This document shows, one piece after another, positions 43,581 through 50,943 of a DNA stretch of 64,000 nucleotides (the stretch's first letter is position 1; every line of letters begins with the position of its first letter). Below the pieces are notes generated by a model. The model saw only the letters and a list, made by a program, of their open reading frames with translations. It was not told the origin of the DNA and did no database searches. The stretch spans positions 1 to 64,000 of the forward strand of contig JBDXGZ010000001.1 of assembly GCA_039989855.1 (NCBI GenBank), given 5' to 3'. The DNA is from CALFVT01 sp039989855. Lineage in GTDB: Bacteria; Pseudomonadota; Alphaproteobacteria; Caulobacterales; Maricaulaceae. Position numbers and translations under genes: made by a program.

Positions 43581-43655
43581 CCACATTGTAATGAATCCGT
43601 TCAGTTTCGCGTAATGTTGGCCTCATTATAGCTATAATGGCAGGCCGTAATGTTT
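43575..43655. repeat. Intergenic palindromic element, copy B
   Basis: This copy shares AGTTTCGCGT, GTTGG and the core with 39963-40040. Its centre is the perfect 14-base palindrome ATTATAGCTATAAT (43625-43638), flanked by GGCC on both sides. It lies just upstream of the ECF-type promoter of the RnfD-like gene. Confidence 0.5.
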
Positions 43656-43702
43656 TGGTCATGCAGAGTGTGATGGGGGAACTGAAAAAATATTGAGCGC
43701 CG

Positions 43703-43731
43703 TCCAAGGATTGCCGTTTCAGATGCGTCTT
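43703..43731 (+). promoter_or_regulatory. Putative ECF-sigma promoter of RnfD-like/DUF2330 operon
   Basis: TCCAAGGA (43703-43710), a 15-base spacer and CGTCTT (43726-43731) match the sequence upstream of the ECF sigma gene at 46566-46594 in both boxes, in spacer length and in the shared GTTTCAGAT inside the spacer. CGTC-type -10 boxes are typical of ECF sigma factors. A transcript from here would have a leader of about 50 bases before the TTG start at 43788. Confidence 0.6.
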
Positions 43732-43787
43732 ACTCATAGGCAGCAAACAAAACACGGATAAACATCCGATTTAAAGGGGATTGATAT

Positions 43788-44699
43788 TTGCAAGCAAGAT
43801 TACGCATATCGCGATTTGATAGGATAATCTCAGGGCTTTCGGCCTTGCTTGATGACCCGCGCCATTACCAGATTGTGATCCTCTCGACGCTTGTGATGCT
43901 GGGCGTTTTTGTTTTTGCCTTTGATATGCGAGCTTGGCATGCGGCGGCGTGTATAATCTCGACACTCACGACGCAATTTATTGCCAGTAAAATCACACGG
44001 CAAAAATTTGATGCGCGTAGTCCGTTAATTACGGCTCTGTCTTTGACGCTGCTGCTGCGGACAGGCTCTGTGTGGTTATCCGTCCTTGCAGGGGGTCTGG
44101 CGATTGCCTCGAAATATATCATCCGCTGGCCGAGCAAAGATAAAGGCAGCAAACATATATTTAACCCCGCCAATTTTGCCTTGGTTGTCTTATCTCTTGG
44201 GTTAACAGGCGTGTGGATTTCACCAGGGCAGTGGGGCGCGGCGTCACTCCTTGCGGTTGCCCTGATTATTGCAGGGGGAATTGTGACGGGGAAGGCTAAG
44301 CGCTGGGATGTCTCTATTGCGCTCCTGACGAGTTACGCCGCCCTTATATTTGGGCGTGCGCTGTGGCTCGGTGATCCGCTCTCTATTCCGTTTCATCAAA
44401 TGCAAAGCGGGGCACTTTTAGTGTTCGCCTTTTTCATGATCTCTGATCCCAAGACAACACCCGATAGCCGTTTGGGGCGAGTTCTTTATGCGGCGCTTGT
44501 GGCGACCATAGGCTTTATAATCCAGTTCCAGCTTTACAATGCTGCGGGGATTATCCTCGCGCTGATTTTGGCGGCGCCGCTTGTGCCGCTGTTTGATTAT
44601 TACCTACCCGCTGCGCGTTATGCGTGGCCGAAATTCGAAATGAAAAGAGGAGTGTCGTATGACAAAGTTCAAATGCCTGCCCAAAATCTTACTCAGTAG
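43788..44699 (+). CDS. RnfD/NqrB-like membrane protein
   Basis: The 303-residue inner-membrane protein has about nine hydrophobic helices and resembles RnfD/NqrB electron-transport subunits: KHIFNPANFALVVLSL near residue 123 and FAFFMISDPKTTPDSRLGRV near 205. The SGAT flavin-attachment motif of true RnfD is not seen, and no other rnf gene is present, so it is a stand-alone member. The start is a TTG preceded by AAAGGGGA. The 3' end overlaps the DUF2330 gene by 41 bases. Its partner is therefore most likely the DUF2330 protein. Confidence 0.85.
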   Translation: MQARLRISRFDRIISGLSALLDDPRHYQIVILSTLVMLGVFVFAFDMRAWHAAACIISTLTTQFIASKITRQKFDARSPLITALSLTLLLRTGSVWLSVLAGGLAIASKYIIRWPSKDKGSKHIFNPANFALVVLSLGLTGVWISPGQWGAASLLAVALIIAGGIVTGKAKRWDVSIALLTSYAALIFGRALWLGDPLSIPFHQMQSGALLVFAFFMISDPKTTPDSRLGRVLYAALVATIGFIIQFQLYNAAGIILALILAAPLVPLFDYYLPAARYAWPKFEMKRGVSYDKVQMPAQNLTQ

Positions 44700-46065
44700 T
44701 GCGGCTATAATTGCGGCTATTACGGCGGCCCCGAGCGCCTCGGCCTTTTGCGGCTTCTACGTTGCCAAGGCCGATACGGAGCTATTTAATCAAAGCTCTA
44801 AAGTGGCTCTCGTGCGCGATGAAGACCGCACGGTGATTACGATGGCCAATGATTATATTGGCGACCCGCAAGAGTTCGCCATGGTTATTCCTGTGCCGAC
44901 GGTCATCACCAAAGACCAAGTGCATGTGTCGCAAACCAGTTTGCTCGATCATTTGGATGCTTACACAGCCCCGCGCCTCGTGGAGTATTTTGATAGTAAT
45001 CCCTGCGCGCGAGATTTATATTTAGAAAAACGAGCTTTTGCGACAAGCGAAAGCGTTGCTGATGAGATTGTTGTGACGGCCTCTAGTAAAAAATCTCTCG
45101 GCGTGACGATTGAAGAAAACTTCTCGGCGGGGGAATATGATATTCTTATCCTCTCGGCCAAAGAAAGCGACGGGCTTGAAACATGGCTGACGCAGAACGG
45201 TTATAAAATCCCTGACGGGGCGACTAAAACCCTCGGCAGTTATATCAAGCAAGATATGAAATTCTTTGTCGCGAAAGTGAACCTTGAGCGCAAAGCCAAA
45301 CAGGGCGGGACGTACCTCAACCCGATTGCGGTGGCGTATGAAAGCCCGAAATTCATGCTGCCGATACGCCTCGGCACGGCCAATGCGAACGGCACGCAGG
45401 ATTTATTTGTTTACGCCCTCACGCGCGACGGCAAGGTGGAGACAACGAATTACCGCACGCAAAAAATCCCGTCAGGTCAAGAGCTTCCTATTTTTATCAA
45501 AGATAACTTCGGTGATTTCTATAAGGATATGTATAAAACTTCCGCTAACCGCGAGGGCGGACACGGCGTGTTTATGGAATATGCTTGGGATATGAATTGG
45601 TGCGACCCGTGCGCCGCTGACCCGCTTTCTGATGATCAGTTGAAAGAGCTCGGCGTGTTTTGGCTAAACGATGGGCGGTCTTATAATAAACCGCAACCGC
45701 GGCGCGGGTTTAAATCTCAAGCGAAAGATGTCTATGTCACGCGCCTGCATGTGCGTTATGACGCGGAGAGTTTTCCCGAGGATTTAAAATTTAAAACAAC
45801 GGGTGACCGCCAGAACTTCCAAGGTCGTTATATCTTGCGTCACGCTTTTGACGGCGAAATGAAATGCGACGCGGCGGATGACTATAAGCGCGAAGTGAAT
45901 AAGCGCAAAGAGAAGGAAATTAAGACGCTAGCTAACCTAACAGGGTGGGAGACGAAATATATTCACACTAAAATAGAGGCCAGCGGCAAAGGTGAGCCGT
46001 TTGATATTAAAGAGAAGCCGCGCACCGATTGGTGGAATAATATTTGGCCAGATGATGAGGAGTAA
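44659..46065 (+). CDS. DUF2330 family exported protein
   Basis: The 468-residue protein has a signal peptide (residues 1-29, ending PSASA) and then the DUF2330 start FCGFYVAKADTELFNQSSKV. Further family-like parts are VITMANDYIGDPQEFAMVIP and LPIRLGTANANGTQDLFVYA. Conserved cysteines lie at NPCARD and WCDPCAADP. There is no C-terminal membrane anchor, so it is probably periplasmic. DUF2330 has no known activity. Stand-alone RnfD-like genes are commonly its neighbour, as here. Confidence 0.85.
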   Translation: MTKFKCLPKILLSSAAIIAAITAAPSASAFCGFYVAKADTELFNQSSKVALVRDEDRTVITMANDYIGDPQEFAMVIPVPTVITKDQVHVSQTSLLDHLDAYTAPRLVEYFDSNPCARDLYLEKRAFATSESVADEIVVTASSKKSLGVTIEENFSAGEYDILILSAKESDGLETWLTQNGYKIPDGATKTLGSYIKQDMKFFVAKVNLERKAKQGGTYLNPIAVAYESPKFMLPIRLGTANANGTQDLFVYALTRDGKVETTNYRTQKIPSGQELPIFIKDNFGDFYKDMYKTSANREGGHGVFMEYAWDMNWCDPCAADPLSDDQLKELGVFWLNDGRSYNKPQPRRGFKSQAKDVYVTRLHVRYDAESFPEDLKFKTTGDRQNFQGRYILRHAFDGEMKCDAADDYKREVNKRKEKEIKTLANLTGWETKYIHTKIEASGKGEPFDIKEKPRTDWWNNIWPDDEE

Positions 46066-46197
46066 TTGATGTGTGAGACCATTATATAGGAGCGAGCATG
46101 TCTTTAATTTTGTTTATCTTCTGAATAATCATACATTTCTACTTGCAGTTAAGAATTATTCGCAATATAAAGTATGTGAGTTCAGGAGAAACAGAGA

Positions 46198-46512
46198 ATG
46201 TCACAAGATTTAGGCCCTTATATGGTTCAAACAATTGGTCGGCGTGTAGCGCCACTTGACGCGGTGCCGCCATCTCAAAGGACGGGCTTACCTATCAATG
46301 ACCGTACGGCGTATAAACGACAATCTTTTAACCCTGCGGATCAAATCGCTGAGGGGCGACAAGCGGCGTTTAATCACTGGCTCTCGCGAGTTTCGCATAT
46401 GTTGGATGAGTGGGAAATGGAACTGATCGGTCACGCCGCGCCGCTCTCGACCTTTGAAACCATAGCAGCCTTTAAAGATGTTTTGTCGCGAAGGACAGGT
46501 GACTTAACATAA
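46198..46512 (+). CDS. Small protein of unknown function
   Basis: The 104-residue protein has no signal or membrane segment. The first half is polar and proline-containing (VAPLDAVPPSQRTGLPINDR), and the second half looks helical (RQAAFNHWLSRVSHMLDEWE). It has a clear ribosome binding site (CAGGAGAAAC). No family is recognised. It lies between the DUF2330 and ECF sigma genes on the same strand. Confidence 0.6.
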   Translation: MSQDLGPYMVQTIGRRVAPLDAVPPSQRTGLPINDRTAYKRQSFNPADQIAEGRQAAFNHWLSRVSHMLDEWEMELIGHAAPLSTFETIAAFKDVLSRRTGDLT

Positions 46513-46565
46513 TTGACCGCTCTAGACTTTCGGTTCTGCAAAAGAATCAAAAAATTTAAAATCTT

Positions 46566-46594
46566 TCCAAGGATTTTGGTTTCAGATACGTCTT
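46566..46594 (+). promoter_or_regulatory. Putative autoregulated ECF promoter before sigma gene
   Basis: TCCAAGGA (46566-46573), 15 bases, CGTCTT (46589-46594), identical in spacing to the copy at 43703-43731. The ATG of the sigma gene begins 10 bases after CGTCTT, so a transcript from this promoter would be almost or fully leaderless. Confidence 0.6.
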
Positions 46595-46603
46595 ACCTAT
46601 AAG

Positions 46604-47167
46604 ATGGACGATATAAACACAGATGAACAGCTTGTGTCGCGAGCCGCGACGGGCGACCGCGCGGCCTTTGCGACCTTGCTCGAGCGCTATTATGACCGCG
46701 TGTTTAGAACTGTTTATAGTGTCCTTAAAAACCAAAGCGACGCCGAAGATATTACCCAAGAAATTTGGGCGGCGCTGCCAGCTAAACTGCGAAAATGGCG
46801 TGGTGAGGCGAAGCTTTCATCTTGGCTCCATAGAATTGCGCTGAACGCGGCTAAAGATTCGCTGCGGCGATCAGCCTCCCGCGCGCGTATGACGGCGGGC
46901 TATGTGGAGACCGAAAGCCTCTCGCGTGCCGAGACGGCTGATACGCAAAACCGCCTGTCATGGCTGCAAACGGCCTTGGATACCTTGTCGGATGACCTAC
47001 GGGAAACGGCGGCGCTCACATTGGGGGAAGAGATGAATTTTGCCCAAGCGGCAGATGTCCTCGGGGTGGCTGAGGGAACAGTGGCGTGGCGTATGAGTGA
47101 AATCAGAAAGCGGCTAAAAACATTAGCCTCAAAAGATAACGGACTAGGACAGGAGGTGCTGGCATGA
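46604..47167 (+). CDS. ECF-type RNA polymerase sigma factor
   Basis: The 187-residue protein has sigma region 2 (AFATLLERYYDRVFRTVYSV and DAEDITQEIWAALPAKLRKW) and region 4 (ETAALTLGEEMNFAQAADVL followed by GVAEGTVAWRMSEIRKRL). There is no C-terminal extension. The stop overlaps the start of the vWA-protein gene (ATGA), as is usual for a sigma factor and its co-encoded regulator. Its probable targets, from promoter matches, are its own operon and the RnfD-like/DUF2330 operon. Confidence 0.92.
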   Translation: MDDINTDEQLVSRAATGDRAAFATLLERYYDRVFRTVYSVLKNQSDAEDITQEIWAALPAKLRKWRGEAKLSSWLHRIALNAAKDSLRRSASRARMTAGYVETESLSRAETADTQNRLSWLQTALDTLSDDLRETAALTLGEEMNFAQAADVLGVAEGTVAWRMSEIRKRLKTLASKDNGLGQEVLA

Positions 47168-50055
47168 GTGATGAATTAGATAAGTTAGCGGCTGAATTGC
47201 ACGGTATGCGCCCCTCGGACACGTCTCGTAAAAAGGGCATGGCGGCGGCTCTGTCGGCTTTTGATGAAGCCTTCGTCGCGAATGATATTGCGGAGACGGC
47301 CCTTCAAGAGGCGCAAGATGAAAATATTTTAGACACATCCCAAGGATTGGCGGATCCCGCGCGTCCTACAGGTCAGAGTGCAGGTAAGGGGCCTGTGCCA
47401 ACCTTTGGGAGTCGTATCATGTCGAAACTTAGACCTATTTTCACCTTCAATCCAAAAATGGCTATGATGGCAGGGAGTTGCATGGCGGCCCTTATCGCAG
47501 CAATTATTGTGATGCCGCAAATGGATGATTTAACGCAGCCAACAACTGCTGATGTCGTTATTTCTGACACGCCAGCGGTTGCATCTGAGCCAAGTCGTTC
47601 AGACACACTGGCTCAGGCTAGAGATGTTGAGACTCAAGCCGTTGCTCAACTCAAAACGATTACCGCGCCGTCAACGGTAGGAGCGTCGAATGTTGGTGAG
47701 GATAAACCAAGCGCTATTGCCGAACCTGCACTAACGGTTACGGCGGACGTGCCTGCCATTAAAGCCCCTGTTGTTGAGCCTAACGTTAAAAGGGAACAGA
47801 TTGCTGTGACGGGACGGAGGCAGCTTCAAGACGTTCTTGAGGCGCGCCGTGCAATTGACGCCATTAAAGCCTCAAGCCTCGGAGAGGTTCCACAAGTTTC
47901 TCTTCGAGAATCGTTGACCGACATAAGGCAGGAGGCTGAGAGTGCAACTCCAGCAACGCGTAACCGCGCCGTTAATGGCTTCATACTCGAAGAAGTTTCA
48001 GCTGAGTATAAGGTCGAGACGAAAACGCTTGTTACGAAAGAAGCATCTTCTGAGCTTGTTGAAACGCCTCCGAATTTTGAAACGGTGACTGAAACTGTTA
48101 TTGTTAGCCCTCAAAGCACTGAATTGGTTGTAGTGCCCCCAACATATGAATGGGTGGACGGTGATATAGACGGCAGTTCCGTTGAGTATGAAACCAAACC
48201 TGCCGAATATGAGACTGTTTCAGAATCTGTTGCTGTTCAGGAAGCGTCAACGGAACTTGTTACGATACCTGCTATTTACAATTCTGACGGGACGATAGCG
48301 GTTCCTGCGAGTGTACAGGAGCGCACGATACCGTCTGTCACGAAAACTGAAACGCGCCGCAGAATCAAAACACCCGCGAGCACCATTGAGCGTGTGGTAC
48401 CTTATGAGAAACGCGATGGTAAAACGCGCGTTCCCGTTACTACGGCAAAAGTTACAGAGCGAGTGGTTCCTGCCGTGACGAAACAAGTCTCGCGCCGCGT
48501 GATAAAAACACCTGCCGCCTCATTTGAACGTATTGTGCCGGCAGGCACGACTGTAGAGGTTGCGGTTAGGACGGTCGTGACGCCCGAAAAATTCTATCTT
48601 CGAGATGAAGAGGGTAATGTCATTCGCGAATTTGAAAACCGTGATGAATTTGAACAATATAAGCTCAATCAGGTGACATCCGTACAAGAGAAACCTGTTT
48701 CGACATTTTCTATTGATGTGGATACGGCGTCTTACTCATTCCTTCGGGCTTCGCTTAACCGCGGTCAATTACCACCGCGTAGTGCTATACGCCTGGAAGA
48801 GATGATCAATTATTTCCCTTATGATTACGCGGCGCCAACGTCTGCGGATGAACCGTTCAAGGCGAATGTCACGGTCACACCGACGCCGTGGAATAAAGAT
48901 ACGAAGCTCATGCACATTGGTATTAAAGGCTACGTTCCGCCGCAAGATGAAAGACCGCGCAGCAATATCGTCTTTCTGATTGATACGTCTGGGTCTATGA
49001 ACCGACCGAACAAACTGCCTTTATTGATTAATAGCTTTAAATTACTCCTCAACACATTGGACGCCGATGATACGGTTTCGATTGTGACTTATGCAGGGAG
49101 TGCGGGAACGGTGCTAGAGCCAACCTCCGCCAGTGATAAGCATGCAATCAATGAGGCTTTGACGCGGCTACGTGCAGGTGGCTCGACAGCGGGGGCAGCG
49201 GGGCTAGAACTGGCGTACCAAAAAGCCCAAGAGAGCTTTGATGATGAGGGTGTTAACCGTGTCATCTTGGCGACGGATGGTGATTTCAATGTCGGCTTCT
49301 CATCGCATGAAGATATGAAGAACTTTATTAGCGAGAAGCGCGAGACGGGCATTTTCTTATCCGTGCTTGGTTTCGGTATGGGTAATTATAATGACCAGCT
49401 GATGCAGTCTTTGTCGCAAAATGGGAACGGTGTTGCCGCCTATATTGATAACCTCTCTGAGGCGAATAAGGTTCTCGCCAATGAAGCGGGCAGTGCGCTG
49501 ATTACGATTGCTAAGGACGTTAAAATTCAAGTGGAGTTTAATCCTGACACGATCTCTGAATATCGTTTGATTGGCTATGAAACGCGGGCCTTGAAAAGGC
49601 AAGATTTCAATAATGATAAAGTTGACGCGGGTGAAATTGGAGCAGGCCACAGCGTGACAGCAATTTATGAGCTGACACCTCAAGGCTCTCCCGCGCAGGT
49701 GATTGATGATCTTCGGTATGCGAGTGAGCGTAGTGAGGCGACATCGTCAGGGTCAGACGAATATGCCTTTGTCAAAATTCGTCATAAATTACCAACGGCT
49801 GATACAAGCACGCTCCAGAGCTTTCCTGTGAGTGAAAAACAAGAGCTTAACTTGCGTGGAGCTGATGAAGATATGCGCTTTGCGGCGGCGGTGGCGGCCT
49901 TTGGTCAAAAGTTGCGCGGCGATACACAACTCGCAGGCTATAGCTATGATGATGTCGCCAAGCTTGCCGTGAGCGGTAAAGGGATGGATGATAATGGATA
50001 TAGGGCGGAGTTCATTCGCCTCGTTCGTCTCGTTCAAACATTGAGCGGCGAGTAA
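47164..50055 (+). CDS. Membrane-anchored vWA domain protein (YfbK-like) with repeat region
   Basis: The 963-residue protein starts with a soluble 95-residue cytoplasmic part, has a TM helix at about 98-118, and is periplasmic after that. Residues about 279-466 hold repeated units of the type ASxELVxxPxxYE and TPAxxxxRxVP. A YfbK-type N-terminal domain follows (FSIDVDTASYSFLRASLNRG), then a vWA domain with MIDAS DTSGSM near residue 607 and a C-terminal DUF3520-like part. Overlap with the sigma gene suggests the N-terminal segment is its regulator. No zinc anti-sigma HxxxCxxC motif is seen. Confidence 0.85.
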   Translation: MSDELDKLAAELHGMRPSDTSRKKGMAAALSAFDEAFVANDIAETALQEAQDENILDTSQGLADPARPTGQSAGKGPVPTFGSRIMSKLRPIFTFNPKMAMMAGSCMAALIAAIIVMPQMDDLTQPTTADVVISDTPAVASEPSRSDTLAQARDVETQAVAQLKTITAPSTVGASNVGEDKPSAIAEPALTVTADVPAIKAPVVEPNVKREQIAVTGRRQLQDVLEARRAIDAIKASSLGEVPQVSLRESLTDIRQEAESATPATRNRAVNGFILEEVSAEYKVETKTLVTKEASSELVETPPNFETVTETVIVSPQSTELVVVPPTYEWVDGDIDGSSVEYETKPAEYETVSESVAVQEASTELVTIPAIYNSDGTIAVPASVQERTIPSVTKTETRRRIKTPASTIERVVPYEKRDGKTRVPVTTAKVTERVVPAVTKQVSRRVIKTPAASFERIVPAGTTVEVAVRTVVTPEKFYLRDEEGNVIREFENRDEFEQYKLNQVTSVQEKPVSTFSIDVDTASYSFLRASLNRGQLPPRSAIRLEEMINYFPYDYAAPTSADEPFKANVTVTPTPWNKDTKLMHIGIKGYVPPQDERPRSNIVFLIDTSGSMNRPNKLPLLINSFKLLLNTLDADDTVSIVTYAGSAGTVLEPTSASDKHAINEALTRLRAGGSTAGAAGLELAYQKAQESFDDEGVNRVILATDGDFNVGFSSHEDMKNFISEKRETGIFLSVLGFGMGNYNDQLMQSLSQNGNGVAAYIDNLSEANKVLANEAGSALITIAKDVKIQVEFNPDTISEYRLIGYETRALKRQDFNNDKVDAGEIGAGHSVTAIYELTPQGSPAQVIDDLRYASERSEATSSGSDEYAFVKIRHKLPTADTSTLQSFPVSEKQELNLRGADEDMRFAAAVAAFGQKLRGDTQLAGYSYDDVAKLAVSGKGMDDNGYRAEFIRLVRLVQTLSGE

Positions 50056-50072
50056 TTTTAATCTACCCACAA

Positions 50073-50100
50073 AAAAGGCCCAGATGATCTGGACCTTAAA
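50073..50100. terminator. Bidirectional terminator between vWA and Ala-rich lipoprotein genes
   Basis: AAGG-C-CCAGA and TCTGG-A-CCTT pair around TGA, with an A-run before and AT-rich DNA after. It can end the plus-strand vWA operon and the convergent lipoprotein gene. Confidence 0.75.
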
Positions 50101-50120
50101 TTAATTTATAAACTTAAGTC

Positions 50121-50561
50121 CTAGTTGCCAGACCCGTGAGACTTAGCTTTTTCTTCAGCTCCGTCTTTTGCTTCCATCGCAGCTTTTTCAGCCGCTTCTT
50201 TAGCGTCAGATCCGTAAGCTTTCGCTTTGTCAGCCGCATCGCCTGCGACGTCTGTAGCGGCGTCTTTTACGTTAGCTGCCGCTTCTTTAGCGTCAGACCC
50301 GTAAGCTTTCGCTTTGTCAGCTGCATCACCTGCAACGTCTGTTGCCTTGTCGGTCATTACGCCAGCAGCGTCTTTTGTGGCATCAGCAGTCTTAGCCGCT
50401 GCGTCTTTTGTGGCGTCAACAGCCGCATTAGTTGCGTCTTGTGTTTTTTCCGCTGCAGCAGCGGCTGTATCTTTGGCTTTCTCAGCTGTTTTTTCAGCAG
50501 CTGAACAAGCAGTTAGAGCAAATGCACATAGGCCGCCCATTAGAATATGAGTTAGTTTCAT
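50121..50561 (-). CDS. Ala/Lys-rich repeat lipoprotein (LEA/apolipoprotein-like)
   Basis: The 146-residue protein has a lipoprotein signal (lipobox LTAC, Cys19). The rest is an Ala-, Lys- and Asp-rich amphipathic helix with 11-residue-like periodicity. A longer unit, DVAGDAADKAKAYGSDAKEA, occurs twice, and the DNA copies are also very similar. Such proteins are annotated as LEA-like or YtxH-like and may protect membranes under stress. It is convergent to the vWA gene. Confidence 0.75.
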   Translation of the reverse strand: MKLTHILMGGLCAFALTACSAAEKTAEKAKDTAAAAAEKTQDATNAAVDATKDAAAKTADATKDAAGVMTDKATDVAGDAADKAKAYGSDAKEAAANVKDAATDVAGDAADKAKAYGSDAKEAAEKAAMEAKDGAEEKAKSHGSGN

Positions 50562-50600
50562 GTTGTCCTCCCAGTAATTAAGTATTAACTATAAAACTTA

Positions 50601-50618
50601 TGTTGCTATAATGCAACA
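50601..50618. promoter_or_regulatory. Dyad overlapping a TATAAT box
   Basis: TGTTGC (50601-50606) and GCAACA (50613-50618) flank TATAAT exactly. It lies 40 bases upstream of the lipoprotein start. The dyad around a -10-like hexamer suggests a repressor site, but the -10 reads in the gyrA direction. Confidence 0.35.
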
Positions 50619-50899
50619 ATTCACTGCTAAAATAATTGCAAGCTCTGTGTGGGTAGTGGAGTCGGCAACATCCGGGCCTACGGCGCTGACGAGGTTTCAA
50701 CATTAGGGGGACTTAGAGCAAGCCATAAGGAGAGAAAAAAACTGTAAGCCACAAAAGCTGAGGCGTGATTGAGGGGGGGTAATTAACTTCGAATAATACG
50801 ACGTTGAAAAACGGATATGGCCCCAACATAACTCCGTTAGTTTTGTTTGTCAGATAGTTTGCGGTGTGGGCGTTGAAATGCTAGTTTTGTGAAAGGATT

Positions 50900-50916
50900 C
50901 TATTCGAATCGAATAG
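50900..50916. promoter_or_regulatory. 17-bp palindrome upstream of gyrA
   Basis: CTATTCGAATCGAATAG has perfect 8-base arms around a central A, 27 bases before the gyrA ATG. It is an operator candidate only. Confidence 0.35.
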
Positions 50917-50943
50917 GGCCACCAAGGGAAGAGAAATCCGCAG

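Larger units (their letters stand above)
50562..50943. other. Intergenic region between lipoprotein gene and gyrA
   Basis: This 382-base stretch holds the divergent upstream regions of the Ala-rich lipoprotein gene and gyrA. I see two dyads (50601-50618 and 50900-50916), no coding frame and no RNA gene. Confidence 0.5.

Noticed and set aside
43549..43755. 68-codon minus-strand frame
   Set aside because: It lies over the palindromic element and the ECF promoter and is unlikely to be coding.
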